A model generated the notes under the pieces. That model saw nothing but the letters and a program-made list of their open reading frames with translations, did not search any database and had not been told where the DNA came from. A stretch of DNA of 64,000 nucleotides from positions 496,001 through 560,000 of the forward strand of contig CAWGNT010000023.1 of assembly GCA_963824085.1 (NCBI GenBank), in the 5' to 3' direction. Shown piece after piece: positions 16,318-25,008 of the stretch. The position numbers were made by a program, and so were the translations under genes. This DNA is from JARRNE01 sp963824085 (GTDB lineage Bacteria; Pseudomonadota; Gammaproteobacteria; Chromatiales; Chromatiaceae). Each line of letters starts with the position of its first letter. Within the stretch, counting starts at the first letter, position 1.

Positions 16318-17925
16318 CTATGGTCGCGGCACGACCTCCAGCAGCGCACCAATCAAGCGGTCCACATCGTCCATGGAGTGAAACAAGTGGGTCGATATGC
16401 GCAGCGGAGAGGAGAGGGTCCCTTCCACCGCGTTCTGGGTCGAATCGCTGCGCAGCGTGTGCGGCACCGAGTTGTTACGGACGACGATGTTGTAGGCGGA
16501 ACGCAGCGTCGACACGGCATCGGATGAGTCGGTCGCCTGCTGCGACGATTCTTCCGGGCTAAGCTCCCCGTTATAGTCGAATCCAGGCGAGAAGGGGTTG
16601 AAGGAAGTAAGCCCCGTGCGAGCGGCGGGCACCGCTTCCCGCGAATACGTCAGCGACAACGTTTTTGGTCCCCAGATGTCGACGATCTGTGCGCGAAGGT
16701 ACTGGGCGAGGGAGACGATGTAGTCCTCGATCTCCTGTCGACCCCACTCATCCCATATTTGGCAAACCTCGGTCAGGGCGTTCTGGGATGGGCGGCTGCC
16801 GTTGCCGATGAGCTGCAGGACAGCTGCAATGTTGTGCTCGGGATCCCGCACGCCGTTGGCGAGGATTCCTGCCGCACCGTATATCAGGGTGTTGGTCGGG
16901 TAATAGGTTGGCAGCGGATTGGTATTGCTATAGCCGGGGATGGGGATGTCGACCATCTCCGAGGGACCGCCGAACGGGGCGAAGTCGCTGGTTGGCCGCT
17001 GCACCACTCTGTGCTCCGGATGACTGTTGTTGCGGATGTATAAGAAGCCCGTCTGGCCCGGCCCGCATTGCCACTTGTGTCCGGCGCCGGTGAAAAAGTC
17101 ACAGCCCATGTCGTGCAAGTTGATGGCACACATGCCTGGAAGATGCGCGCCATCCACGATGGAGATTACACCGCTTTTTGCCGCCCGGAGACATAGCTCC
17201 TTTTCGGGGAGGCGTCCACCCGTCAGGTAGATGGGGGAGGAGAAGAGAATTGCCTTGGTATTGGGTGTCAGCTGGGCTTTGAACCGTCGGATCAGCTCCC
17301 GGTCGCTGTAGGCATCATTGGTCGGGACGTTTACGGACTTGATTACCACTCCGAAACGGTCTCGGATAATACCGGCGGCGGAGATCCCGGCATCCTCCTC
17401 CATGTTGGTGGTGATGACTTCGTCGCCGGGTTCGAACGGAATGCCCATGACGATGCGCCACAGGCCGTCCGTCGTGTTGAAGCTCATGACAAGCTCATAG
17501 GGGTCGCAGCCGAACCCCGGGGCGATGCTGTTGCGCATCACCTGTTGGCCGAAGAAGTAGGCGGTGGGATTGCCGGCAACGTCCTGGTAGTCCTGGTAAT
17601 AATCATCGATCACCCGAGTCGGCGACGCACCAGTGGTACCAATGTTCATGTATAGAAGGTCGCCCGCAAACTCGAACTCACGGGCGTAAGGACTTCGATT
17701 CAACGGCCTGGCATATGGGGCAGAAACCCCCCGGGCCGTGGCGTCCTTTCCGAGCGCAAGCCCGCTCATAACCAATCCGGCTGTGCCATAGCCGAACAGC
17801 TTTAGGAAGTCGCGCCGCGCCAACCGCACGCGTTCGGCTGCCTCCTCGACAACCTCCTTGGCCCTGAAAACGTCCCCGGCGTTTGAATGGGTGAAGATGG
17901 TCTGCTTCATGTTGATATGCCCCAT
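16318..17925 (-). CDS. Tat-signal class V aminotransferase-like protein
   Basis: A PLP-dependent protein of 535 residues of the class V aminotransferase fold (cysteine desulfurase/isopenicillin N epimerase group). It carries a twin-arginine export motif RRDFLKLF at residues 38–45, followed by a hydrophobic stretch (LVMSGLALG), after an unusually long polar lead of 36 residues. The PLP lysine is Lys284 in GAGHKWQCGPGQTGFLYI; the cofactor aspartate is Asp258 in VDGAHLPGM. The reaction is unknown. Tat export of a folded PLP enzyme would place it in the periplasm. Start is ATG at 17925 or 17910. It stands alone, between the glgP remnant and a large empty region. Confidence 0.83.
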   Translation of the reverse strand: MGHINMKQTIFTHSNAGDVFRAKEVVEEAAERVRLARRDFLKLFGYGTAGLVMSGLALGKDATARGVSAPYARPLNRSPYAREFEFAGDLLYMNIGTTGASPTRVIDDYYQDYQDVAGNPTAYFFGQQVMRNSIAPGFGCDPYELVMSFNTTDGLWRIVMGIPFEPGDEVITTNMEEDAGISAAGIIRDRFGVVIKSVNVPTNDAYSDRELIRRFKAQLTPNTKAILFSSPIYLTGGRLPEKELCLRAAKSGVISIVDGAHLPGMCAINLHDMGCDFFTGAGHKWQCGPGQTGFLYIRNNSHPEHRVVQRPTSDFAPFGGPSEMVDIPIPGYSNTNPLPTYYPTNTLIYGAAGILANGVRDPEHNIAAVLQLIGNGSRPSQNALTEVCQIWDEWGRQEIEDYIVSLAQYLRAQIVDIWGPKTLSLTYSREAVPAARTGLTSFNPFSPGFDYNGELSPEESSQQATDSSDAVSTLRSAYNIVVRNNSVPHTLRSDSTQNAVEGTLSSPLRISTHLFHSMDDVDRLIGALLEVVPRP

Positions 17926-18789
17926 GGTCTCGTTTTGGTTGCCCGCAAACAGGCGTTGCGGCGGTTATTACGCGGCCATGTGTGAGAGGCCGCGTCATGC
18001 GGCGGACCCAACGTCACGAGGTCTCCCGGTGCCCGGGAATACCGCCAGTCCGTGGGAAAGAGAGACAGCTGGGTCCATGGGCCGCCCGCCCGCTCGGTAG
18101 AGCGGGCGGGCCTGATCGAAGCGTTTCGGCTGAAGTGAAACCACTTGCGCCAAGGGCTGGTGCCCGGCGGGCCCCGCGTCCTCGGCGACGCTTGTTGCGG
18201 TCTATTTATTGCCGACGTACTGCGACAGGTCTGTTGTCCTGGTCACAAGTTGTTCGCCGGAATGTCCAAAGTGGGACGCGGTGCGCACGTTTCCGCTCGT
18301 TCGTGGCTTCCGGACAGACGCAGGAACACAATACGTTCCGGGCACTTGGAATGAGCGTTTGCACAGGTCAGTGCGGTTTCGCGGCGCAGATCGAAGCAGC
18401 CGAGCCCGCTGACACGATTTTGACAAGACCTGAACGTCAGCCCGTCGGCTTGGCAAACTGTAGTTGGGCGGCATCACGGACGCGGTCTTCAAGCGCCGCG
18501 TCGTGGGAGCTCGAAAGGACTGGCATCAAGGGGGGCGGAGGCAAGGAGACCGGCGAGTGCGCGACGGAGCCCTATTGAATTGCCACGCCGGTGCCGACGC
18601 GGATGCCTCCCTGCTTTGACGCGCTATGCTTGTCTGTCAGCTGGCGGAAGAGGTGGCGGCGGGACGGGTCGGGGCTCAATGATTCGTCGGAAGGAGGCGG
18701 CTCTAACGGCCGGCACATGGGTGATGCTTGTTGTCGCCTTGCTGCCCACCGCGAGCCTGGTCGGCGGCGACGCGTGACGCATCTGGCCC
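17926..18789. other. 864-bp region without an evident gene
   Basis: The region lies between cysK (same strand, upstream) and the Tat-signal protein. It holds one striking hairpin at 18084–18111 and several short open frames on both strands, none with both a ribosome binding site and recognisable sequence. It presumably contains the promoter of the Tat-signal gene. A minus-strand frame of 96 codons (18202–18492) and a 32-codon plus frame at 18679 with a hydrophobic segment were considered and not called. Confidence 0.4.
18084..18111. other. 12-bp perfect hairpin
   Basis: A perfect 12-bp GC-rich stem (GCCCGCCCGCTC paired with GAGCGGGCGGGC) closed by a GGTA loop. It lies about 160 bp upstream of the Tat-signal gene on that strand. 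No T-run follows in either direction, so a simple intrinsic terminator is unlikely. It could be a barrier, an operator or an RNA structure. Confidence 0.5.
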
Positions 18790-19722
18790 TCAGTCGCGTA
18801 CAGAGGACTCCTCGCCCCACAAATCGGTGCTGACGTAACGCTCGCCGGTGTCGGGCAGTATGGCAAGGAGCACCTTGCCGCACCACTCGTCGCGCCCAGC
18901 TAGATTCAGCATGCCCGCCGTTGCTGCCCCGCAGGAGATGCCGGCCAGGATGCCCTCGCGGCGGGCGAGGAGGCGCGCTGTTCCATAGGCCTCCTCGGTA
19001 CTGATGGGGACGATCTCGTCGTAGACCGTCGTGTCGAGGGTCTCTGGAATGAATCCTGGGGCAGTCCCCATGATCCTGTGCTTACACGCGACGCCCCTGG
19101 AGAGGATGGGCGACTCCGCAGGCTCGGTGGCGATGACCTTGATCGCAGGATTGCGTGCCTTCAAGCGGCGGCCCACCCCCGAGATGGTGCCGCCAGTGCC
19201 CGTCGTACAGACGATCGCATGCAGGCTGTCACCGAAGTCGTTCCAGATCTCCTGCGCCGTTGTCTCATGCGCGTCGGGGTTCGCCGGGTTGAAGTGTTGA
19301 CCGACGAAGAACCACCCGTTCTCCCGTTCCAGGCGCCGCGCCTCTTCCACGGCACCCTTCGTGCCGAGCTCAGGCGGAGTGAGCACTAACTCTGCCCCGA
19401 AGGCCCGCATCAGGGCCTTGCGTTCCTCACTCATGTCCGCGGCCATCACCAGTACCGCGCGGTAGCCTTTCACCGCTGCAACCATGGCGAGCCCGATGCC
19501 GGTGTTGCCGGAGGTCGGCTCTACGATCGCATCGCCGGGGCTGAGGACGCCGCGGCACTCGGCGTCTTCGATCATATTGAGCGCCGGACGATCCTTGATC
19601 GATCCGCCTGGATTGAAGCTTTCCAGCTTGACCCACAGCTCCGCGGCCAAGTGATCTCGGAAGCTGTTGAGCCGCACTACTGGAGTCCGGCCGATGGTCT
19701 TCAGGATGTTGAGGTACTTCAT
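18790..19722 (-). CDS. cysK: Cysteine synthase A
   Basis: O-acetylserine (thiol)-lyase joins O-acetylserine and sulfide to cysteine in the cytoplasm. The 310-residue protein has the family N-terminus ILKTIGRTPVVRLN, the PLP-lysine block ESFNPGGSIKDRPALNMI, the substrate loop VEPTSGNTGIGLAMVAA, the glycine loop GTGGTISGVGRRL and the C-terminal GISCGAATAGML. Start is ATG at 19722; a longer frame to 19839 has no family counterpart and contains an Arg-rich lead. No clear ribosome binding site precedes it. It points the same way as mtgA, 117 bp upstream. Cystathionine beta-synthase is the main alternative but has extra domains absent here. Confidence 0.93.
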   Translation of the reverse strand: MKYLNILKTIGRTPVVRLNSFRDHLAAELWVKLESFNPGGSIKDRPALNMIEDAECRGVLSPGDAIVEPTSGNTGIGLAMVAAVKGYRAVLVMAADMSEERKALMRAFGAELVLTPPELGTKGAVEEARRLERENGWFFVGQHFNPANPDAHETTAQEIWNDFGDSLHAIVCTTGTGGTISGVGRRLKARNPAIKVIATEPAESPILSRGVACKHRIMGTAPGFIPETLDTTVYDEIVPISTEEAYGTARLLARREGILAGISCGAATAGMLNLAGRDEWCGKVLLAILPDTGERYVSTDLWGEESSVRD

Positions 19723-19839
19723 CCGCTGGTCGCCGCGGAGACTCGAGTTGCCTCCATCATACCCGACGCGCGGCGATCGGACTCCGGCCCGGCGGCGTAT
19801 GATCGAGGCAACCGAACTGGGGATCGTTCGGATACGCAC

Positions 19840-20547
19840 TCAGAGACCGCGAAGGTAGTCCGAGCCCAATCGCCGCATCTGCACACCGATCCAGGCTGCG
19901 CGCCGGTGCACGTGGCGGGACGGCCTGTCCAGTCGATAACGCTCGGGATTCGGAAGCACCGCGGCCATCAGGGCGGCCTCATGCCTGGTCAGGGCCGCAG
20001 GGGGCCGATCGAAGTAGCGCCAGCTGGCCGCTCCGACACCATAGGTATCCGGGCCAAATTGGGCGAGGTTCAGATAGACCTCCAGGATGCGGTGCTTCGA
20101 CCAGGTCAGCTCGATGAGCAGGGTGAACCAGGCTTCGAGTCCTTTTCGAATCAAGCTGCGGTCCGACCACAGAAACAGGTTCTTGGCAACCTGCTGGGAG
20201 ATGGTGCTGGCCCCTCGGGCACGGCCCGTGCGCTCGTACTCCTCCAGCGCATTGCGGATCTCCATCAAGTCGAAGCCTCGATGCTGGGGAAACCGCTGAT
20301 CCTCCGCCGCGACCACGGCAAGTGGGACAGCGCGGGCTATGGCGGACCAGTCCACCCACTCGTGATGAAGATAGGACCCGTTACGTCCGTCGAGCCATCC
20401 CGCCAGTCTCTGCTGCAGCATGAAGGACGAAGTCGGCGGATTGATCCAGCGCAGGCTCAAGACGACCGATGCGGACATCAGCGCGAACGCAACGACGACC
20501 TTCCCCAGAAGGCCGCCAAGACGCCGCGCTGCCCTGCCGAATGTCAT
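19840..20547 (-). CDS. mtgA: Monofunctional biosynthetic peptidoglycan transglycosylase
   Basis: A GT51-family glycan polymerase of 235 residues that extends peptidoglycan strands from lipid II at the outer face of the inner membrane. One N-terminal membrane anchor (VVVAFALMSASVVLSLRW). GT51 motifs: AAEDQRFPQHRGFD with the catalytic Glu, RGASTISQQVAKNLFLWSDR, then KHRILEVYLNLAQFGPDTYG and the C-terminal ALMAAVLPNPERY. There is no transpeptidase domain, which separates it from class A PBPs. Start is ATG at 20547. An upstream extension to 20769 reads into a repeat element and is rejected. Length fits MtgA (about 240). Confidence 0.93.
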   Translation of the reverse strand: MTFGRAARRLGGLLGKVVVAFALMSASVVLSLRWINPPTSSFMLQQRLAGWLDGRNGSYLHHEWVDWSAIARAVPLAVVAAEDQRFPQHRGFDLMEIRNALEEYERTGRARGASTISQQVAKNLFLWSDRSLIRKGLEAWFTLLIELTWSKHRILEVYLNLAQFGPDTYGVGAASWRYFDRPPAALTRHEAALMAAVLPNPERYRLDRPSRHVHRRAAWIGVQMRRLGSDYLRGL

Positions 20548-20693
20548 CGTACCTGGTCGGGGCTGTGAAGGCTGGGTTCGGGTGACAAGTGTCGGGGTGC
20601 GAATCCTATACGCAACCCACGTGTCAGTTTCGCTTTTCGAACCGAGGTCGGGTTGTGCCCGCCACGAGGTGCAGACAAGTATGCTTGAGCATG

Positions 20694-20865
20694 GGTGATT
20701 AGCGCTAAAGCTCAGCTGCCGGGCCAGGATCGAGTACGGGCCAGCGCGACACGCCGTGAACACATCCATGTGGGCTCGACGGCGCCGTCCTTGGCGCCGA
20801 CGGTCGCGCCGACCCGCACCCGACCCTCCAACCAGCGTTCCAGCTGAGCCACGATCCTAATCACC
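20694..20865. mobile_element. GGTGATTAG element, copy 1 (MITE-like)
   Basis: A 172-bp non-coding element with imperfect terminal inverted repeats: it starts GGTGATTAG..CTCAGCTG and ends CAGCTGAG..CTAATCACC. About 80% identical by eye to the copy at 59704, in the same orientation. Flanks share TGAGC (20686–20690 and 20866–20870), an eroded form of the 8-bp duplication seen at copy 2. It lies upstream of mtgA and produces the false N-terminal extension of that gene. Confidence 0.75.
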
Positions 20866-20919
20866 TGAGCGAAATCTCTCGCTCAGGCAGCGCTGCGGGC
20901 GGTGGGCAACAAAAGACGA

Positions 20920-20947
20920 AGGCCGCCTCGGTAAACCGAGGCGGCCT
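20920..20947 (-). terminator. Rho-independent terminator downstream of aceK
   Basis: A perfect stem AGGCCGCCTCGG / CCGAGGCGGCCT with a 4-base loop; on the minus strand it is followed by TTCGTCTTTTG. It lies 325 bp beyond the aceK stop and before mtgA on the same strand, so it would end the aceA–rraA–aceK transcript. Confidence 0.75.
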
Positions 20948-21271
20948 GACCCCCCCAACCTTTCAAGGAGTGCCGACAGCCCCATGTCGGCGGGAGCTAT
21001 GTTAACCAGATCGGCGGCGCGGAGATGTGATGAGTTTCCCGTTTCGCCAGTCTCGTGACTGCTTGCGGCGGATACGTCGACAGCGGTTTCAGCGGCGACG
21101 GGTTGTCGAGCAGGCGGTGGCATCGAGACGTCCGCCGTAGCCGTCGGCTGCAACTTGTCGGCTCTAACCCGAGGGGGTTCCGTTGCCGGCGACGGGGGAT
21201 GTCGGCGGCAGGGGGGCTGCCGGCAAGCTAGATGGAGACATTCATGGCCTTCCCCGACACCCGCCAGCCTA
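20948..21271. other. Long 3' region of aceK without a gene
   Basis: This 324-bp stretch separates the aceK stop from its terminator. A minus frame (20857–21375) is open across it but begins antisense-like inside aceK, runs through the terminator stem and shows no family sequence, so I do not call it. It may simply be a 3' untranslated region. Confidence 0.35.
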
Positions 21272-23056
21272 TCAAGCGACGGCCGCAACGCGTGCCGAGC
21301 GCGGTCCCTCCGGGCCGCGAGAGCTCGTCCTGTCGCGAAGGCGAAAGCGCTTCTCTTCTGGGTAGGGGAATACATCTTCGAGGCGCCCGGACCGTATGTT
21401 CTCCTGGCGGCAGCGCCACCAGACGGGGTCGAGCAGGTCCCGATGCAGCTCCCGGAACACTCGCCGGATGCGCGCGTCGGTTAGAAGGAAGGTCTCCAGC
21501 TCCTCTGGAAAGACATCGTCCGGACCCGGTGTATACCAGGGCTCTGCGGACATCTCCAACTCGGGGTAAGGCGCCTCTGGGATCTCGCGAAAGTTGCAGT
21601 CGGTCAGGTAGGAAAGCTCGTCGTAATCGTAGAAGACGACGCGCCCCTTGCGGGTTACGCCGAAGTTCTTGAACAGAAGGTCGCCGGGAAAGATGTTGGC
21701 CGCGGCGAGCTGACGAATGGCGTCTCCATACTCCTTGATCGCATGCCGCAGCGCCATATCGTCGGCCGACTGAAGATAGAGGTTGAGCGGGATCATTCGC
21801 CGCTCGATGTAGAGGTGCTTCACGATGAGCTGGTCGCCCTCCACGGAGATACTCTCTGCCGCGTCTTGTTGCAGATGACCGAGGAGCTCCGGTGAGAACC
21901 GTTCCAAGGGAAAGGCCACGTGGGAGTACTCCCAGGAGTCTGCCATCCGGCCAACCCTGTCGTGCAGCTTGACCAGCAGGTACTTGGCCTTGACGCTGTT
22001 CCGGGTAGTGTCTTTCGGCGGTGGAAATCGGTCCTTGATGACCTTGAAGACATACGGAAAGGATGGCAGGGTGAAGACGCACATGACCATGCCCCGGATA
22101 CCCGGAGCGGGAACGAACTCGTCACCCGAATAGCGCAGGTGCTTCAGAAAATCCCGATAAAACTCCGCCTTACCGAACTTCTGAAGCCCGATTGCAGTGT
22201 AGAGCTCGGCCTTGCTCTTGCGGGACATCAACGGCCGCAAGAAGTCCACGACCGCGGCGGGCACCGCCGTATCCATCATGAAATAGGCGCGGGAGAAGCT
22301 GAAGATGTCCGCCAGCGCGTCCTGGCCTGCCAATAGGGCATCCACGTAAAGCCCGCCTCGCTCGTCGTTGAGCACCGGCAGCACGAAAGGGATCTGGTCT
22401 GGGCCGTTCACTGCCTTGCCAATGATGTAGGCCGCCTTATTGCGATAGAAGGGGGCGGAGAGCACCACGAGCTGGAAATTCTGCTGCCTGCCGCGCCGAG
22501 CCGGGAACCTGGCACGTATCGCGCGGAGCAGGTCGCACAAGTCCTGCCGGCGGCGGCGGAACGGGAGGCGGAAATCGAAGCTGTCCAGGATCTCACAGAG
22601 CACCCGGCAAAATCCGTCGCGGGCGGGATAGTAGCAGCGGAAGATCGGAACGTCCGCCTCCAGGTGCTCGGTGGAGACTGCGGGCCAGACGAATATGTTG
22701 CTGTTGTTGTAGTAGCGACGGTGGAAGAGTCGACAGAAGACCGAGTTGTAATAGGTCTCGGCGAGCTCCGGCTGGTGATGCATCGGCAGGAGGCGGAGAT
22801 ACTCGACCTTGACCCGCCGCCACAGCGGCTCGTCCAGGTGGTCGATGCCGAACTGGCCGCGCAGTACCGTCAGCGTCTCCTCCACGCGGCGGTCGTAGTA
22901 ACTAATGCGCTCGCGGGAAGCCTCCTGGACCGCAGTCCAATCCGCGTCCTCGAAACGCTGACGGGCCCCCGCGGTGATCTGCCGGAAGAGCCGGTAGTGG
23001 CGCTCGAAGCCGCCGAGAATCGTCTGCGCGATTTCCTTTGCCTGGAGCCAAGCCAT
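21272..23056 (-). CDS. aceK: Isocitrate dehydrogenase kinase/phosphatase
   Basis: AceK phosphorylates and dephosphorylates isocitrate dehydrogenase, and so decides whether isocitrate goes into the TCA cycle or the glyoxylate shunt. The 594-residue protein opens with the regulatory domain (KEIAQTILGGFERHYRLFRQ, then YYNSVFCRLFHRRYYNNSNI). The kinase core has GIRGMVMCVFTLPSFPYVFKVIKDRFPPPK (ATP loop and lysine, in one block around residues 315–345) and GDLLFKNFGVTRKGRVVFYDYDELSYL with the catalytic and metal residues. Length is close to the family (about 580). rraA lies 8 bp upstream and aceA upstream of that, so the three genes read as one unit. Confidence 0.95.
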   Translation of the reverse strand: MAWLQAKEIAQTILGGFERHYRLFRQITAGARQRFEDADWTAVQEASRERISYYDRRVEETLTVLRGQFGIDHLDEPLWRRVKVEYLRLLPMHHQPELAETYYNSVFCRLFHRRYYNNSNIFVWPAVSTEHLEADVPIFRCYYPARDGFCRVLCEILDSFDFRLPFRRRRQDLCDLLRAIRARFPARRGRQQNFQLVVLSAPFYRNKAAYIIGKAVNGPDQIPFVLPVLNDERGGLYVDALLAGQDALADIFSFSRAYFMMDTAVPAAVVDFLRPLMSRKSKAELYTAIGLQKFGKAEFYRDFLKHLRYSGDEFVPAPGIRGMVMCVFTLPSFPYVFKVIKDRFPPPKDTTRNSVKAKYLLVKLHDRVGRMADSWEYSHVAFPLERFSPELLGHLQQDAAESISVEGDQLIVKHLYIERRMIPLNLYLQSADDMALRHAIKEYGDAIRQLAAANIFPGDLLFKNFGVTRKGRVVFYDYDELSYLTDCNFREIPEAPYPELEMSAEPWYTPGPDDVFPEELETFLLTDARIRRVFRELHRDLLDPVWWRCRQENIRSGRLEDVFPYPEEKRFRLRDRTSSRGPEGPRSARVAAVA

Positions 23057-23063
23057 CGCTGTC

Positions 23064-23573
23064 TTATAACCCCCGAGCTAGCGGCTGCGGCTGCATCCAA
23101 TCATGGTCAGCAACCAGCTGCACAGCAGACACGAGGATTCCGTCCTCATCACAGTAAACGAAGTCACCCGGGCCAAAGGCGGCACCCGCAAAGCGCACCG
23201 CAACGTCTCGTTGGCCCTCCCCCCGCTTGACGCTCTTGCGGGGGTGTACGCCGAGCGCCTTGATGCCCAGCGGCATGGCGGATATCTCGGCGCAATCGCG
23301 TACACACCCGTACATGAGGACCCCGCGCCAACCGTTCGACACGGCGCTTGCGGCTAGAAGATCCCCGAGCATGGCGCACCGCAGCGAGCCGCCGGCGTCC
23401 ACGACCAGAGCTCGACCATTCCCCGGCTGCCCGAGCGCCGATTTCACGAGGGAGTTGTCCTCAAAGCATTTCACGGTGGATATGGCCCCAGCAAAACGCT
23501 GCAGGCCTCCGAAATCCCGAAACACTGGGTCACAGACCGATACGCGGGCGTCGAACCGGTCACACAGATCCAC
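23064..23573 (-). CDS. rraA: RraA-family protein (RNase E regulator / aldolase-like)
   Basis: A protein of 169 residues, close to the 160-residue norm. Family blocks: DLCDRFDARVSVCDPVFRDF, FAGAISTVKCFEDNSLVKSAL, GRALVVDAGGSLRCAMLGDLLA, NGWRGVLMYGCVRDCAEI and the C-terminal GDFVYCDEDGILVS. In enterics RraA trims RNase E activity; many relatives (HMG/CHA aldolase type) cleave oxaloacetate. GTG at 23573 is the only sensible start, since a TAG stop lies two codons upstream. It sits between aceA and aceK with 8 bp to aceK, an arrangement that ties it to the glyoxylate shunt and leaves open an aldolase or decarboxylase role. Confidence 0.9.
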   Translation of the reverse strand: MDLCDRFDARVSVCDPVFRDFGGLQRFAGAISTVKCFEDNSLVKSALGQPGNGRALVVDAGGSLRCAMLGDLLAASAVSNGWRGVLMYGCVRDCAEISAMPLGIKALGVHPRKSVKRGEGQRDVAVRFAGAAFGPGDFVYCDEDGILVSAVQLVADHDWMQPQPLARGL

Positions 23574-23676
23574 AGTCTAGAAATCCATCGGTGCGAGCGT
23601 CGGAAGGGAAGCGGAATGTGCTCCGCATTCGGTCTACTCCCGTCACAGCGGGAGCACACTGGTCGGCAGCGCCGGT

Positions 23677-25008
23677 TCAACCGTTGACCACCGCCTTGTC
23701 CACGTAGAATTGGGCCTCTTCCGTGGACCCGCGGAGGGCCGTGACCGAGGAGGCACCCCCCTGGATCACGGTAGTGACATCGTCAAAGTAGCCGGCCCCC
23801 ACCTCTTGCTGGTGGGAGACGAAGGTGTAGCCCTTGTCGCGAGCAGCGAGCTCGGGCTCTTGTACCTTTGCGACATAGTGCTTCATACCTTCGCCGCGGG
23901 CATAACCGTGGGCTAGGTCGAACATGTTGAACCACATGCTGTGGATACCGGCCAGGGTGATGAACTGATACCTATAGCCGTACTCGGAGAGGCTGTCCTG
24001 AAACTCGGCGATCGTCCGATCGTCCAGGTTCTTCCTCCAGTTGAAAGAAGGCGAGCAGTTGTACGCGAGGAGCTTGTTCGGACTGCGTTTCAGGACCGCC
24101 TGGGCAAATTCCCGGGCAAAGCCGAGGTCTGGGGTTCCGGTCTCGCACCAGACGAGGTCCGCGTAAGGCGCATAAGCCACGCCGCGGCTGATGGCCTGCT
24201 CCAGGCCGTTCTGCACGCGATAGAAGCCTTCCGAGGTACGCTCGCCGGTCAGGAATGGCTGATCGTTGGGGTCTACGTCAGCAGTAAGCAGATTGGCAGC
24301 CTCCGCATCCGTTCGTGCGAACACGAGCGTCGGGACTCCACACACGTCGGCGGCCAGGCGCGCGGCGATCAACTTCTGGACCGCCTCCTGAGTGGGCACC
24401 AACACTTTGCCGCCCATGTGGCCGCACTTCTTGACCGATGCCAGCTGATCCTCGAAGTGCACGCCGGCGGCCCCCGCCGCGATCATGCTCTTCATCAGCT
24501 CGAAGGCGTTGAGCACGCCGCCGAAACCCGCCTCCGCATCCGCCACGATCGGCAGGAAGTAGTCGACGTAACCCTCGTCGCCCGGTTCGATGCCGCGCGA
24601 CCATTGGATCTCGTCAGAACGCTTGAAGGCATTGTTGATGCGCCGGACCATGGTCGGCACCGAGTCGTAGGCGTAGAGCGACTGGTCCGGATACATGGTC
24701 TCGGAGGTGTTTCCGTCTGCCGCCACCTGCCAACCCGAGACGTAGATTGCCTCGATCCCGGCCTTTGCCTGCTGCACAGCCTGACCGCCGGTGACCGCAC
24801 CCAGGCAGTTGATGTAACCCTTCTTCGCCTGCCCCCGAACCAGATTCCACAGCCGCTCGGCCCCGAAGCTGGCGTACGTGAACTCCGGCTGTCGCGATCC
24901 GCGCAGCCGGACGACGTCCGCCGCTGAGTAGCCGCGTTCGACGTCGGTCCAGCGTGCATTGTCCGCCCACTCGGCTTCGAGGGCGTTGATCTGCTCTTGT
25001 CGGGTCAT
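23677..25008 (-). CDS. aceA: Isocitrate lyase
   Basis: Isocitrate lyase splits isocitrate into glyoxylate and succinate, the first step of the glyoxylate shunt that allows growth on acetate or fatty acids. The 443-residue protein has the catalytic KKCGHMGGK loop (Cys195), the metal site DYFLPIVADAEAGFGG and VHFEDQLASVKK, the YNCSPSFNWRK block and AGIHSMWFNMFDLAHGYARG. Length is that of the bacterial short form (about 430). Malate synthase is not in the window. rraA and aceK follow. The AT-rich upstream region (25009–25304) has an inverted repeat that may bind a regulator. Confidence 0.95.
   Translation of the reverse strand: MTRQEQINALEAEWADNARWTDVERGYSAADVVRLRGSRQPEFTYASFGAERLWNLVRGQAKKGYINCLGAVTGGQAVQQAKAGIEAIYVSGWQVAADGNTSETMYPDQSLYAYDSVPTMVRRINNAFKRSDEIQWSRGIEPGDEGYVDYFLPIVADAEAGFGGVLNAFELMKSMIAAGAAGVHFEDQLASVKKCGHMGGKVLVPTQEAVQKLIAARLAADVCGVPTLVFARTDAEAANLLTADVDPNDQPFLTGERTSEGFYRVQNGLEQAISRGVAYAPYADLVWCETGTPDLGFAREFAQAVLKRSPNKLLAYNCSPSFNWRKNLDDRTIAEFQDSLSEYGYRYQFITLAGIHSMWFNMFDLAHGYARGEGMKHYVAKVQEPELAARDKGYTFVSHQQEVGAGYFDDVTTVIQGGASSVTALRGSTEEAQFYVDKAVVNG

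Noticed and set aside
18202..18777. 96-codon minus frame (18202–18492) and 32-codon plus frame from ATG at 18679 with a hydrophobic segment
   Set aside because: Both lack a good ribosome binding site, codon use is unlike the neighbours, and no family match is visible. The small plus frame could be a membrane peptide but cannot be supported.
20548..20769. N-terminal extension of mtgA starting MDVFTACRAG
   Set aside because: These residues come from the GGTGATTAG element (a similar peptide is read from copy 2), not from the transglycosylase.
20857..21375. 172-codon minus frame downstream of aceK
   Set aside because: It starts as an out-of-frame shadow inside aceK and runs through the terminator stem; no recognisable sequence.
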